Shown here piece after piece: positions 46,726-57,413 of a DNA stretch of 64,000 nucleotides (within the stretch, counting starts at the first letter, position 1; every line of letters starts with the position of its first letter). The stretch comes from Symbiodinium sp. CCMP2592. Lineage: Eukaryota > Sar > Dinophyceae > Suessiales > Symbiodiniaceae. The stretch spans positions 163,321-227,320 of the forward strand of contig CAJNDT010004635.1 in assembly GCA_905221615.1 (NCBI GenBank), read 5' to 3'. The notes beneath the pieces are model-generated. The model was not told where the DNA came from. It ran no database searches and saw nothing but the letters and a program-made list of their open reading frames with translations. The position numbers and the translations under genes are program-made.

Positions 46726-46805
46726 CCGTGCGTCTCGACGCTGTCATCGCTCCGGTCCCAAGCGATTTCCGGCAGCACGGTATACCAAAAGCCATTGCCA
46801 CAGCT
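46726..46805 (-). CDS. Candidate exon: SCGNGFWYTVLPEIAWDRSD
   Basis: Acceptor ACGGCAG, GC donor CACGG-GCTTTG. Twenty-six codons, aromatic and acidic, ending DSVETH. One of the most protein-like islands. A second frame ending at a GTATAC donor overlaps it. Confidence 0.5.
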
Positions 46806-47156
46806 CTGCCGTGAGTGTTTGTTTCGGCTCCGCCTTAGGAAAGCTTGAGTTACCATAAATGAAGAGAGAACCACAGGAAACAACAATGTGGCTTCCTGGT
46901 TAAGGTAGCTTATACCAGGTTCCTTGACAAGAATTCACTGAAGCAGGCTTTTGAAGGTCATGGTCATGTGGGTTTAATCGAACGACCTTCCCAAATCCTG
47001 AGCCCTAACCCTAAACCTTAAACCCTAAAGCCTAGACTAAACGCCCAACTCCTTCGGTGGAAACCAGAACCCCGCAACCCCGCAACTGAAACCCCGCCTC
47101 AGCCTACCAGAACCTGCTTCGTTGTAGCTAGAATCACACTCAGATACGGTTTAAGC

Positions 47157-47248
47157 CTTAACCCTGAAGAACCTGCCGTTTTAAGGACTTATATAAGGAA
47201 ATCATACCAGGGAGCCCTAAAAAGGTAGGTCCTTCATGGCTAAGGTAG
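47157..47248. mobile_element. Foldback element, family D, copy 4
   Basis: Same ends as copy 2. The next copy lies only about 70 bp to the right. Confidence 0.8.
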
Positions 47249-47320
47249 GGGCTCGACACTAAGGTCCGTTCTGAGTGCTGTAATTAGCTTGTATGCTACA
47301 CTCCGGATCTCCAGGAACCC

Positions 47321-47413
47321 TACCTTAACCCTGAAGAACCTAGCTTTTCAGGGCTCCCTATTATGATTTCCTTGTATAAGTCCTTAAACAGGTACAAGTA
47401 GGTTCTTCAGGGT
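47321..47413. mobile_element. Foldback element, family D, copy 5
   Basis: Ends CCTTAACCCTGAAGAACCTA and TAGGTTCTTCAGGGTTTAGG. Confidence 0.8.
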
Positions 47414-47697
47414 TTAGGTAAACCCTGAAGCAATAAATCCCAAGTCCCTGAGTGTATCCTGAACTCTAAACTCTTCCAGCTTCGATTCGGAGGACTAGGT
47501 CCCAAACCGTCTCTTCCACGCTACTTCGCGGCGTGTTGCCTGAAACGATATAGCTTTCGGAGTCAAGTAGTTCGGATTCAAGGAGTCTTCGACTTTCTGC
47601 GGGTAGAGTTTTGCTCATTGTTCGAGGTTCAAGATTCAGGCTCCAAGTTGTAGCGCTTGGTTCGGCTCTGGCTTCTTTCGACGCGTGTTTCGTTCAC

Positions 47698-47757
47698 AAT
47701 GGTGCTACAGCCGGGGCTTTCGCGTGTTGGAACCGAAGCTATTTGCAGCAATGTGGC
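47698..47757 (-). CDS. Candidate exon (60 nt, phase 0)
   Basis: Acceptor AATGAG, donor ATT-GTGAAC. Twenty codons ATLLQIASVPTRESPGCSTI. Part of a longer open frame (47640-47815), so the boundaries are less sure than the frame. Confidence 0.45.
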
Positions 47758-47796
47758 CTCATTGAAGCTTCTGCTTTCTAATCTCAGTCTCATGAC

Positions 47797-47854
47797 CTCC
47801 CCCATGACCGTAAATCAATATCACATAAATTCCATCAACCCCACAGAATTGATC
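47797..47854 (-). CDS. Candidate exon: FCGVDGIYVILIYGHGG
   Basis: Acceptor CGTTAG, donor GGAG-GTCATG. Followed after about 39 nt by the next candidate exon. A single longer reading in another frame, starting MGEVMRLRLESRSFNEATLL, is an alternative. Confidence 0.4.
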
Positions 47855-48356
47855 CTAACGAAGTTTCTGGCCAGATGCAAACGGGGCGCGTTTACAAGAG
47901 CCCCAGAACGCACATCAAGGAGCTATCCCCGCAGACAAGGGCGTAGGTTAACAGGTTTCAATATTAGATATTTCACATTTCGATACTTCCAGCTACCGAA
48001 CCGAACAGGACTTCATACGTTCGTGCTTTGGTCCCCAAGTTCAGGGTTAGGGTTTGTGCCGAGCACCTCGTCGCCGACGCCGCGGCGTTGAGTCAGGTAC
48101 TTCCTGCTAGCAGCTAGCAGCTCGCTGTCTGTACGTTTAGGTTTGCGTGCAATGGTTCGTTGACAAATTCATTTTGGGGTTACGGCTATAGTGAATCATG
48201 CGGCTTCAAAGGCTCTGAGGATCTAGTTCTAACTCGCACGTACATCCAACTGCAAATGAGCCGCATGTGCGACCTGTCTCTGTAAGTACACAAACACATG
48301 CATGTAGATCTGCCATATACTATGTTCGTGCAGCATCAGATGGGACACGACTACAC

Positions 48357-48430
48357 GCGCCCAGGTGCAAGCTCAAGAACACCAATTTACTCGCAGCCTG
48401 CTGGGTGTTTTTGGGATCGCTGGTACTGGC
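48357..48430 (-). CDS. Candidate exon: ASTSDPKNTQQAASKLVFLS
   Basis: Acceptor CCCTTCAG, donor GGCGC-GTGTAG. The plus strand is also open here (a shadow reading that includes QPAGCFWDRWYWPEGW), so the strand choice rests on the splice signals and on neighbouring exons. Confidence 0.4.
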
Positions 48431-48597
48431 CTGAAGGGTGGAAACTGCTTCTTAGAGGGCGATACTTACAGACCCTGAACCCTAAACCTCAAACCCTAAG
48501 CTCTAAGCCTTAAAACATAAATCCTAAACCTTAAACTCTTAAACCCTAAACAAGCAAAACAGCAGATGCCGTGCTGGTACTTCGAATATTTCGAAGC

Positions 48598-48653
48598 CTT
48601 CCGGAGCGATCGCTCCCGCAGGACGCTTCAGCGACTCTCCCCGGACTTTGAAA
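48598..48653 (-). CDS. Candidate exon with GC donor
   Basis: Acceptor GGTGCCAG, donor GGAAG-GCTTCG. It reads FQSPGRVAEASCGSDRSG. Confidence 0.45.
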
Positions 48654-48761
48654 CTGGCACCTAAAACACTGAACTCTAATTGCCCAGGGCAGGGACCTAG
48701 GGTTTATAGGGTTCCGGGCAGAATCCACAAAGCCCGAAGGTAAAACTCTCAACTTGATGAC

Positions 48762-48800
48762 CCTGCGTGTGACGGCCTTCTCTTCGGGGACGGTCGGCAC
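48762..48800 (-). CDS. Candidate exon (39 nt, phase 0)
   Basis: Acceptor TCTGGCAG, donor AGG-GTCATC. Thirteen codons VPTVPEEKAVTRR. Confidence 0.45.
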
Positions 48801-49273
48801 CTGCCAGAACATAGTCGATGTGGCTACATTGTTCGTAGCATCATTTTTACTAGTATAATTGCTATTGTTATTACCCTTATTAGTGCTATTATTATTACTA
48901 TTATTGCTGTTAAAACTATTTTACATATTTATTGCCATCATTACTATCAGTACTCTTATTGCTGTTATCTTGAACTTTAGGACTTCTCCGAAGCCCCATC
49001 AGGCTCCATGGATTGCTGTAAGACTTCGAATAGTTAGAACGGGTTTTGAGTCCATCATGGAAAGTCATACTATAGTTTTATACCGGTTTAAGGTTAAGGT
49101 TTAGGAGTTTAGGGTTTAGGAGTTATCATGGAAAGTCATACTATGCCGAGTGTAGCTACGTGGGATCCATATTCGTTCCCAAGCATACGTGGCTTGTGAG
49201 AATGAAATCATTTTGCCTAGTGCTTAGCAGTGCTTTCATTGAGGGGAACTATAGCCAAACAAAAGCATGCGAC

Positions 49274-49360
49274 CCTGTGCGATACAATGTTGAAGCGACG
49301 AAAGCTTCCAAAAGGACCTTGGGCTCGTTTTGACCGTGTGTCAAAGCCACGTTGCCAAGG
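49274..49360 (-). CDS. Candidate exon: LGNVALTHGQNEPKVLLEAF
   Basis: Acceptor CCAAAG, donor CACAGG-GTCGC. The frame continues with VASTLYR. A second frame on the same strand is also open here, so the assignment rests on residue composition. Confidence 0.4.
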
Positions 49361-49527
49361 CTTTGGATTAGGGATGTGGGGCGGCCTTAAACTCAATGCT
49401 TTGAACCCTGGAAAACCCAAACTGAAGCCTAAACCCCTAACAGCAAAGATGTAAACTCGTAAATCCTTAACCCTCAACCGAAAGACTTTGAAGATTGTTA
49501 ATTTGTGGAGGATTGGAGAGTCAAAAC

Positions 49528-49569
49528 CTTCGAAGAGCCGCTGCACAATTATCCAAATCCGTATCAAGC
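49528..49569 (-). CDS. Candidate micro-exon, hydrophobic
   Basis: Acceptor CTTTGCAG, donor GAAG-GTTTTG. It reads LIRIWIIVQRLFE. Strong signals at both ends. Confidence 0.5.
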
Positions 49570-49730
49570 CTGCAAAGACCTCTAAACAACCCCCAAAAGC
49601 CATTGTACACCCTGACAAGAACCTTCAATCCTAAGCTAAGCCCCAAGCTTCCAAACACCTAAACCCCTTATGATACCTAAACCCTTAAACCCTAACCCTC
49701 AAACCCTACAGACCCCTAAACCCTACTTAC

Positions 49731-49790
49731 AGCTCTCGGGGCCTTGGGAGAGTCTTGCCGGCCGAAGCCACGGGGCGAGAGCGGAAGGGC
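49731..49790 (-). CDS. Candidate exon: Pro-rich linker (60 nt, phase 0)
   Basis: Acceptor TTGGGAG, donor GAGCT-GTAAGT, which is the best donor in the window. Twenty codons ALPLSPRGFGRQDSPKAPRA. Looks like a disordered linker. Confidence 0.55.
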
Positions 49791-49838
49791 CTCCCAAGGT
49801 CGAAACGGAGGTTTGGGTTTAGGGTTTGGCGACTTTAA

Positions 49839-49977
49839 CCCTAAGGGTCCAAAGGACCCAATAATTAGGTACTCGGGTTTAGGATAGTAGTTATGTAGCT
49901 CAATATTTAGGAGAGTATATGATTATTAGGTGCTTAGGTGCTTGGACCCTTAGGGCCTTAGGGTAAGATGAGGAATC
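49839..49977. mobile_element. Foldback element, family J, copy 2 (opposite orientation)
   Basis: The reverse complement of the copy at 33389, including the AGTAGTTATGTAGCTCAATA core. A partial third copy lies at 28381-28441. Confidence 0.8.
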
Positions 49978-50692
49978 ATTTAATGTTTAGGGTTTGGGGT
50001 ATCATGGGGAACTGAAGGTTTCCCTTCTTGGTTATATAGGGACTATACTACCTGAATAAGGTTAAAGGTTACCTACTCGACTACTAGGACTAAGCACAGC
50101 GTGTAGGATGGTTTAGGGGTGCAAGATGGGAATTTAGGATTTTGGATTTAGGGATGAGGGATGAGGGTTGTGGGTTTTGGGATGAGGGATTAGGATTTAA
50201 AAGGGTTAGGGAATGCAGGGTCTAGGGGTCAAGAAGATTTGAGGAGTTTTTGTTCGTCAGGCTCTTTTCGTCAGGGCGGTGTACTTAAAGTTCATGTTAA
50301 CACATACACCCTGATCCCTAAACCCTATAAGCCCTGATCCCTAAAGCTCTAAAATCCTAAACTCCAAAGCCGATAAGGTTGGGCCCTGGGCTTTGAGGCT
50401 CAAGCTTGGAAGCCTCGGATTGCAGACTTTAGGGGTTCAGGCTCGAAGTCCTGTTTCTCCTCATTTACCCAAGCCCAATGCTGCGGAACGTAACATAAGG
50501 TCCTAGTGGTCCTAGTTACCATGAGGAGGAGTGCATAAGATTTGCCACCTACTCCTCGGATGAAACCCGAAACTCGTCTGCCCGAACGCAGAAGGAGACC
50601 CTACACCTTCCATCCTCCTGAATGATTAATATAGCAACTCATCGGACCCTTGCATCCCAGTATTAGTCTTCGGATACTGATTAGATCCGCAC

Positions 50693-50721
50693 CACGTGTT
50701 GCTCCAGCTGGAACCATCTTG
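50693..50721 (-). CDS. Candidate micro-exon (29 nt)
   Basis: Acceptor TCTACAG, donor GTG-GTGCGG. It reads RWFQLEQHV. Very short, so weak on its own. Confidence 0.35.
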
Positions 50722-50909
50722 CTGTAGAGGCCTGACTAGATATGGCAACAGTATTCCGTAGGGCTCCTTATTGTATTTGTTCACACCTATATGTATCCCA
50801 AAGTCCTATCTGATTGATTCAGGACACCACCATACACCCCTATGCAATCCTATTAAAACCCTTATAGAACCGTTTGCATGCAAGCCGTAACGGAACACTC
50901 TTCCAATAT

Positions 50910-51016
50910 GGGAGTTTCCGAAAATAGGGGACCCTAATATAGTACCCCAAATAGTAGGATCCTTATTATAATGGACCCCAGAAAAAGGTACCCCTAACTA
51001 ATTTTCGGAAAGTCCC
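50910..51016. mobile_element. Foldback element, family A, copy 7
   Basis: Ends GGGAGTTTCCGAAAA and TTTTCGGAAAGTCCC, ATAT on both sides. Confidence 0.85.
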
Positions 51017-51300
51017 ATATATTCCGCGGTGGGCGAGGCCTTGGGCGAAGAGTCTTGTCGTGTGCGCGGGGAAAGTGGGGCTGCCTGCTTTTAGGGATTG
51101 GGGGTTTAGGGTTTAGGTTGATCTGCTGTTCTGGGTTGAGTTGTGGATTTGGGGTTTGGGATTTATGGCTGAGATTCAAGGCTGAGCGTTCAAGGCGCCA
51201 TGGTAGTTACACAGTTTACAACCGGAGGTTCAGCCATCTAAGGCAAGTTTGCCAAATTCAATACGCTTCGAAAACAGTTTCTATTGCAGGCATCTGTCAC

Positions 51301-51362
51301 CTGGCCAGCGAAGTATCCAAGCTTGAGCGGTTCAGCCAGTTCAGGGCAGCAGACCCCTCTCC
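51301..51362 (-). CDS. Candidate exon with two adjacent Cys
   Basis: Acceptor CTAG, donor CAG-GTGACAG. The 62 nt give two bases plus twenty codons, RGVCCPELAEPLKLGYFAGQ. Both boundaries are clean. Confidence 0.5.
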
Positions 51363-51737
51363 CTAGACGCAGGCAAAGGGTCTAGGACCAACTCAAACAT
51401 GTCAATGCTTAGCTGAATGCATGGGCCTCAGACAGCCAGTCGCAAACCCTGCTACCCTGAATCCGAGCGCCATTCTCCGTGGCAGCACCGAATACAGCAA
51501 GAAACCGCGAACCCTTAACCCTAAACCCTAAACCCTAAGCTGAGGCTTGACATGGGGGGCACACCTGCAAGGGCCAGTTGCTTTTCAAGGCTTCAGGAGC
51601 GCAAAATTGTAGAGCTCAATTGCGGTTCAGGCATTCATGCTTCAGGAATTGCCAAAGAACTGACCGCCCAACAAAAAATCCGTCATCAAACCCATATGAA
51701 TGGCTTACAAAGACTCATGTAAAGGAACCCTTGCGAA

Positions 51738-51810
51738 CCCCTTTTAGAAGCGCTCCAAGTGCCTCCGATGAGTCGCGCAAAGACAGACGCCGAGGCGACA
51801 GAGGGCCGAC
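51738..51810 (-). CDS. Candidate exon: SPRRLSLRDSSEALGALLKG
   Basis: Acceptor CCCCCAG, likely donor GGG-GTTCGC. The frame is VGPLSPRRLSLRDSSEALG followed by a short helix. The Ser/Arg stretch could be a phosphorylation site, but that is speculation. Confidence 0.45.
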
Positions 51811-51838
51811 CTGGGGGTCGGCATAAGCAGTCATACTG

Positions 51839-51971
51839 TCCCCTTCCTTACCCAAAGGGTCCAAAGTACCTATATAGTAGAATGTAGGGTTTCTATATTA
51901 GGAATTACTATTATGATTTGGGGAAGTCTTCCCCATAACAGTACATAGGACCCTTTGGGGTAAGGGACGAA
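51839..51971. mobile_element. Single foldback element L
   Basis: Ends CCCTTCCTTACCCAAAGGGT and ACCCTTTGGGGTAAGGGACG. Confidence 0.65.
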
Positions 51972-51993
51972 ATGTAACCTTAAAAGGTTTAAT

Positions 51994-52529
51994 TAAGGTT
52001 CATATACCATATAGGGATTCAGAGTACAGGGGTATAGGGCCCCTGCTTTTAAGGGTCATTTGGTCCTTCAGGTTTTAGTGGTTATTCACTTAGACTTATC
52101 CTATTCATACTATCCCTTTGTGGCCCATATTTACGTATACTATACTGGGCGCCAAAACCCTAGTCCAAGTCAGATGGCCCCTGCCTTATCCGGTTTCGAT
52201 GCCTCAAGTTCCCAAAAGCCCCAGAGCCCAAGTCCTTGTCTCTTCTAGTTCGGGCTCCGGAGCTAGATGTTCTGGGCTAGGGTTTTTTGGTTTGATAAGG
52301 TTTCTACAAGGGATCTATAGGGTTTAGGGGTTTATATAGGGCCAGTGCTGTGGAGAGCTGCCAGAAAACTCGAGATTGTTGGTAGGTCCCCTAGTTGCAG
52401 TTGACAGCTGGCGGCCACGACTACCATGAATAGTTTCAACCGGACTTACCTGAAGGACCAAATGACACTTAAAAGTAGGGGCCCTATACCCACATACTAT
52501 GAACCCCTATATGGTATATGAACCTTAAG
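51994..52529. mobile_element. Long-armed foldback element (about 80-bp arms, 376-bp interior)
   Basis: Left arm 51994-52073 and right arm 52450-52529 are near-perfect reverse complements (AAGGTTCATATACCATATAG; GGTATAGGGCCCCT; CATTTGGTCCTTCAGGT). The interior has a minus frame VVVAASCQLQLGDLPTISSF that may be fortuitous. Confidence 0.8.
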
Positions 52530-52737
52530 CGCTTTTAGGGCTCATTTCGTCCTAAGTAGGCCCTAAACTCTACACCCTTTCGAATCCCTATAGTAAGGCC
52601 CTATAGATCCCTTTAAAGGGACCCTTAAAGTAACCCTTTTAGGGTTCATTTCGTCCTTGAGGTAAACGCCCCAAACAGGCCGACATTCCCCGGGTGAGGG
52701 AGATGAATGGTTCAGGGGCTTGCATCTGAAAGTGACG

Positions 52738-52925
52738 GTTTAGGGTTTACAGGGCTTAGGGGATAGGGCATTAGGGCTTAGGGTTGAGGGTTGAGGGTTT
52801 AGGGTTCATAGGGCTTAGGGTTGAGGGTTTAGGGTTTATAGGGCTTAGGGTTGAGGGTTTAGGGTTTTAGTAGGGCTTAGGGTTTAGGGCATTAGGGCTT
52901 AGGGTTGAGGGTTTTGGGGTTTAGG
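52738..52925 (+). repeat. TTTAGGG-derived tandem unit
   Basis: The phrase AGGGCTTAGGGTTGAGGGTT recurs four or five times, a higher-order repeat built from telomere-like words. Confidence 0.9.
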
Positions 52926-52959
52926 ATTTTCTGCATCTTCTGCAAAGTCCAAAGCCCAC

Positions 52960-53057
52960 CTGACAAGGCGACTGAACCATCTCGAAAAACTTGGCAGAGC
53001 GGGGGTGGGGTTCTTGGGGCAGAAACGCGAACGGGAGCAGTAACCGCCTCCAACAGC
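52960..53057 (-). CDS. Candidate exon after a poly-T tract
   Basis: The acceptor TTCTTTTTTTGTAAG has a strong pyrimidine run. The donor is GTCAG-GTGGGC. It reads AVGGGYCSRSRFCPK and continues to WFSRLV. An overlapping frame is open too, so the phase is uncertain. Confidence 0.45.
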
Positions 53058-53359
53058 CTTACAAAAAAAGAACCCTTACGCAGCCCGTAGACCCTTTTGC
53101 AACACTGGCCCTTGTCAAAAACCTCTAACCCTATCCCGACCTTCAACCGTCAGAGGCCACCTAAAGAGCACCTTGAGAAAAGCCTGCTCCCCGACCCTAA
53201 ACCCCTACACCCTAAACCCCTATAAACCCTAAACCCCCAAACCCCTCAACCCTAACCAAATCCTCAAAGAGCACCTTGGGAGAAGCCTGCTCCCGGGGAG
53301 CAAATTTCCGCGGCGAGGGAAGAGGGGCCTTGAAGCGCAACGAAGGGCTTAGGCTTTAG

Positions 53360-53480
53360 ACCTTAACCCTGAAGAACCTACCTTTTTAGGGTTCCCTATT
53401 ATGATTTCCCTATAAGTCCCTAAAAAGGTAGGTTCTTCAATTTCCTTATATAAGTCCCTAAAAAGGAAGGTTCTTCAGTC
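53360..53480. mobile_element. Foldback element, family D, copy 6, right end duplicated
   Basis: After the normal right end (GTAGGTTCTTCA), a second TTTCCTTATATAAGTCCCTA to TTCTTCAG segment repeats in tandem. Confidence 0.75.
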
Positions 53481-54177
53481 GAGCTTAGGGCTTAGCGTTT
53501 TTAGCTTTTCTCATGTGTTGATTCACTCAATAGCTTATTTAGGGACTCTAACAAGCCATCATTACAAATCATCCCGACCCCTTATATTCGTCTTGTAGTT
53601 CAGGGTAGCTAGGGTTCGAGGCATCTGGGGCTTAGGACAATTAGTGCCCAAGAAGGGCTCGTAGGGTGCAGTACCATGATAAGGTTTTGGGCCGTGAAAA
53701 TTGGATCTGAGAACAACTAGTACCTGGAAAGGGTTTATGGGGTTTAGGATAAGTATAAGGCTCAGGCTAACCAGGGTTGTTGGGGAAACTAAGTAATTTG
53801 GCTAACTGGAGTAATTATGGCAATTCTGCCTGGTAGAAATTAAGGAAATTCCAGCAACTAAGGCCTATGCGGGTTTAAAGGGTTCAGGGATTAGGGTAAT
53901 GTAAGGGTGTCATAGTGCTAAGGCCCCAGTGGTAGGACCCGACGGGGAGTTCCATGAATCAGGGGCTTGCTTTTCATTCTTCCCCCTTAAACTACAGCTT
54001 GCAGTTTGGGTTCTTAAACTAACAGGGCCCCTGTGCGCAACATCTACCTGCCGGGTGCTTCGCATATGGATAAGCTCTGCGTGCGACACCAACATAGCAG
54101 TGTTGAAGGCCCTAAACCCTAAACCCTAAATAAACCCTAAACCCAACTCCACGTAAACCGTCCCTGAACTAAGAGAC

Positions 54178-54231
54178 CGGCCACGGATGCTTCGCTGCTG
54201 GCCGAGCCTTGGTAGGCTCTTCACGCTTGAA
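54178..54231 (-). CDS. Candidate exon: basic/Pro-rich linker (54 nt, phase 0)
   Basis: Acceptor TGAAGAG, donor CCG-GTCTCT. Eighteen codons FKREEPTKARPAAKHPWP. Similar in style to the Pro-rich exons at 49.7, 46.2 and 34.6 kb. Confidence 0.45.
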
Positions 54232-54321
54232 CTCTTCAGGTACAGAGAACCGGACAGAAAGCCTGACATAGTGGCCTTGATAAGAAGTACAGGATTTGAT
54301 TTTGGAGTATACTATACTGCA

Positions 54322-54352
54322 AATAGATAGATAAATAGATAGATAGATAGTC
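54322..54352 (+). repeat. (GATA)n microsatellite
   Basis: Seven GATA/AATA units. Confidence 0.9.
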
Positions 54353-55793
54353 AGGAGTAGTATCAGTATTTATTTAGCCTGCCATCTTAGGGCCTAATGG
54401 CTCTTGAGGTCGTAGGACTTTTAAAGCCTGGAGAGGGTGCGACAGATAGCGAGAGAGCGATCTGAAGGTTTTAGGGTTCGGGGTTTATGGACGGTTTAGG
54501 GTCTAGGGTTTAGGGTTTAGGTACAGTTTAGTGTTTAGGGTTCAGGGTGTCGGTTTGGGCTTTGTCCAGGAAGGGGGGCAGATGTCCTAGACCCTGAAGG
54601 TGCTGTAAGCCCTAGACTAGACTTTCAACCCTACACCCCCTAAACCCTAAACCCTACACGATCCCAAAGCACAAACCTATGCCCCCAATCGTTAAGCCCT
54701 AAACCGGGCAGGGCTAGGCCGCTGTAGGATTTATACGGCCTGGGCTGTGGTTCAGGGATCGACCTTTTTGGCTTTAGGGCTCAGGGTAGAGGACTTTGGA
54801 TCTTGGGATTTAGGGTCTAGGGTTTATAGTTTAGGGCTTCAAATCCCGCACTGAAGTCCGAATGCTCAAGCAGCTAATCTAAACAGATCGAAAAGAGGAC
54901 TTACTACAGCATTTTAGCTGCCATGCACCACCTTGACACAAAACCTGAAACGCACCATCCCCAAAGCTTGAAGCGAAAACCTAGACCCCAAAACCTCTAC
55001 TCCAAGGCCTTAAGCCGTCCCCGAAATCCTAAACCCAAAGGGCTCTCTCTAAGCTGGCTCGAACTGAGGCAACAGCTTCGCTTTCGCGGGGACATATCGC
55101 CATCCTTCGCAAAAGCACAAGAGACGCTCAGGTTGAAGGCTGTTCAGGAGTACCTAAACCACCCGAAAGTAGGTAAAATAATGGTCCAGCACTTCTGCTA
55201 TTATTTAGGGGTCCAGGTAGACAAGGCTTGCAGGACTTCAACTCTGCAAGTTGCACGCAGTAGGATTTTGTGGTGTACAGGAGTTCAGAACTTCGGGGAT
55301 TGTGTTTAGGGCTAGCAACGGGGTGGCAGGAGGAGATTCTGTACTGGAAGTATATACTCCAAGCACATAAGGACTATAGTGGCGATATTCTAGCTGCTTC
55401 TTCTAACGTCTGTGAGTCCGTCAAGAGAGAAATATAGAAACTGGTTCATGTCAAGGCTTTAACAATTCGAACAGGGTTTGGGGCTCCCTTTCTAGCAGAC
55501 TTTTAATGAGGAGCCCAAACGGCAGAAGATTAAGGGGGAAGAGACGAAGCTTTGTGGATCACGGTAAAATGCAATGTCGGCTTTGGACTTACATCCGACG
55601 CGCGGGGGAGCAGGCTCGGAGGCTTTGAGGTTCTGGGATTTGAGGGCAAGATTTGGGGCTGAGCGCCTTGGGGGGATATTGTATGCCTAAGAATTTCTTA
55701 AGGATGGCCCATAAGATCTACGCATAGGTGTTTCAAAGCGAGGGATGCCTCCAGAAATCCGCAAAGCTAGACTCAGATTTGGGTTGTAAGTAC

Positions 55794-55888
55794 TGCCTTA
55801 ACCCTGAAGAACCTACCTTTTCCAGGACTTATATAAGGAAATCATTATCGGGAACCCTAAAAAGGTAGGTTCTTCAGGTTTAAGGTGT
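55794..55888. mobile_element. Foldback element, family D, copy 7
   Basis: Ends CCTTAACCCTGAAGAACCTA and TAGGTTCTTCAGGTTTAAGG. Confidence 0.8.
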
Positions 55889-56870
55889 AGCTTCGGCAAC
55901 CCAAGTACAGTGATCCAAAAATAGCTTTTATTGCGGATTTCAAATTGTTGTCCCCAAACCACCAAAACATAAGCCCTTCAACTCTAAAGCTTTTGAATCT
56001 TCGGGAATTGTTAAGTAGCACCGGTCTTAGTTTCCCAGCCCTCTACGCCAAGATTCCTTCCCGGGCTCCATGGCACTTTCCGAGACATGCCTCTGTCAGA
56101 CGCAAAGGCCCTAATGTACCGGGGCTTCGGGGCTTTGCTTTGTGTGTAGATAGTAAGTTGTTTAGGGCTTTAGAGAGATGGCTCGAGGCTGTATATGGAA
56201 GGGCTTAGGCCACTATATGTGCCATTTGCACGACCGGCAGCAGCCACCTAGGCCTCCGACGATGTATGTACACTAGCTGTGCATGTCAAGCACGCCCTGA
56301 ACCTGTGAGGCCAGGGGCCGAAGTATAAAGATACTGAATAAGGGCATTAAAGGGCCGTACACAACGCAAACAGCAAGATCCTCATCTTCGTATACGGCCA
56401 AACCCGAACCCCTAAGCCCTCAACCCCCAAACCCCGAACCCTTGAACCCTAAACCTTGAACCCTAAACCACACGGAGAAAGGCAGCCGTAATCTTGAGGA
56501 CCTCTGGTCGACCGGACCCCAGAGACCCCAAAACGATGTAAGGAAGGAATACATGCCTTAAAGTTAAGTGAGGCTGCCCCTAGAACATGCCCTAACCGCA
56601 CACCAGAAGCCCTGAAATATGCGAGGGATGTATGCGTTAGGTCAGGGGTGTTGGAACCTCAGCCCCAAGGGTATAGCAGTTTTGAAGATTGGGCTTAGGG
56701 GTTCCAGGTTCGGGTTAACGGTGTTCGTAGCTATCCTCGACCCCGAACCCAATCTCAAAAAGAGAGACTCGGGAATACGGGAGGCCACAATCCTCAACCT
56801 TGGTAAAGTTGTGTGTATTCACAAGCACTACACTCTTTAGCGGGTTGGGGTATTCCTGATCCCTGACCAT

Positions 56871-57048
56871 ACCTTAACCTACCAAACCCTACTTATTTTT
56901 GTAGGTTCTTATTATGAACCCTAATATGGATTTTATAGGGACCCTGCAAAATAGTAGGGTTTGGTAGGTTACCCATAGGCTCCATAGTAGTTCCTTTTGG
57001 GGATTACCTTATAGGATTCAAAAAAGTAGTTTTGGTAGGTTAAGGTAC
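56871..57048. mobile_element. Composite: D-like element interrupted by a family B fragment
   Basis: The outer ends are TACCTTAACCTACCAAA and TTTGGTAGGTTAAGGTA. A first right end TTTGGTAGGTT at about 56960 is followed by a truncated family B element (CATAGGCTCCATAGTAGTTC, 56971-57027), then a second outer end. Confidence 0.7.
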
Positions 57049-57116
57049 ACTGTAAACCCTCGCGGCCTCGCAAAGCTTTCGGCCACTCCCTGGTGAGGCC
57101 GGAACTTTGGATTCAG

Positions 57117-57190
57117 TTCAGGGTTTAGGGGTTTAGGGTTTGCAGGGTTTAGGGGTTTAGGGTTGAGGGGTTTAGGATTTAGGGTTTAGG
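57117..57190 (+). repeat. TTTAGGGG block
   Basis: About seven units. Shorter similar blocks occur at 39030-39118, 44588-44636, 49675-49722, 51510-51540, 53196-53262 and 54112-54140. Confidence 0.85.
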
Positions 57191-57378
57191 ATTTATGTAG
57201 GGGTTCGGCTTTCGAACGTAGGGTTTTGTTCAAGGCAGACAGCTGGACACCGTTGAAGGGTCTTCGGAAGGCTTGCTGTGTAGGACAGTTTCAGTCTACC
57301 AGCGCGCCCATGAAATGCGGCTAGCCTTGCGCTTGGCGCCTCTATTGCTTCATGGGTTGAAGCTGGGCACATGCGTAC

Positions 57379-57413
57379 CTAGCGGTAGCGTTGGCGCCTG
57401 TCAAGTCGTAATG
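57379..57413 (-). CDS. Candidate micro-exon (35 nt)
   Basis: Between CCTTGCAG and AG-GTACGC on the minus strand. It reads HYDLTGANATA. A longer frame extending upstream is also open. Confidence 0.35.

Noticed and set aside
47657-48091. 144-codon plus-strand frame
   Set aside because: Low-quality composition, and shorter minus-strand frames with splice sites explain the same bases better.
54923-55309. Plus-strand frame with VQEYLNHPKVGKIMVQHF
   Set aside because: Protein-like in part, but it starts in telomere-like sequence, opposes the minus-strand exon trend, and the minus strand is open too. Left uncalled.
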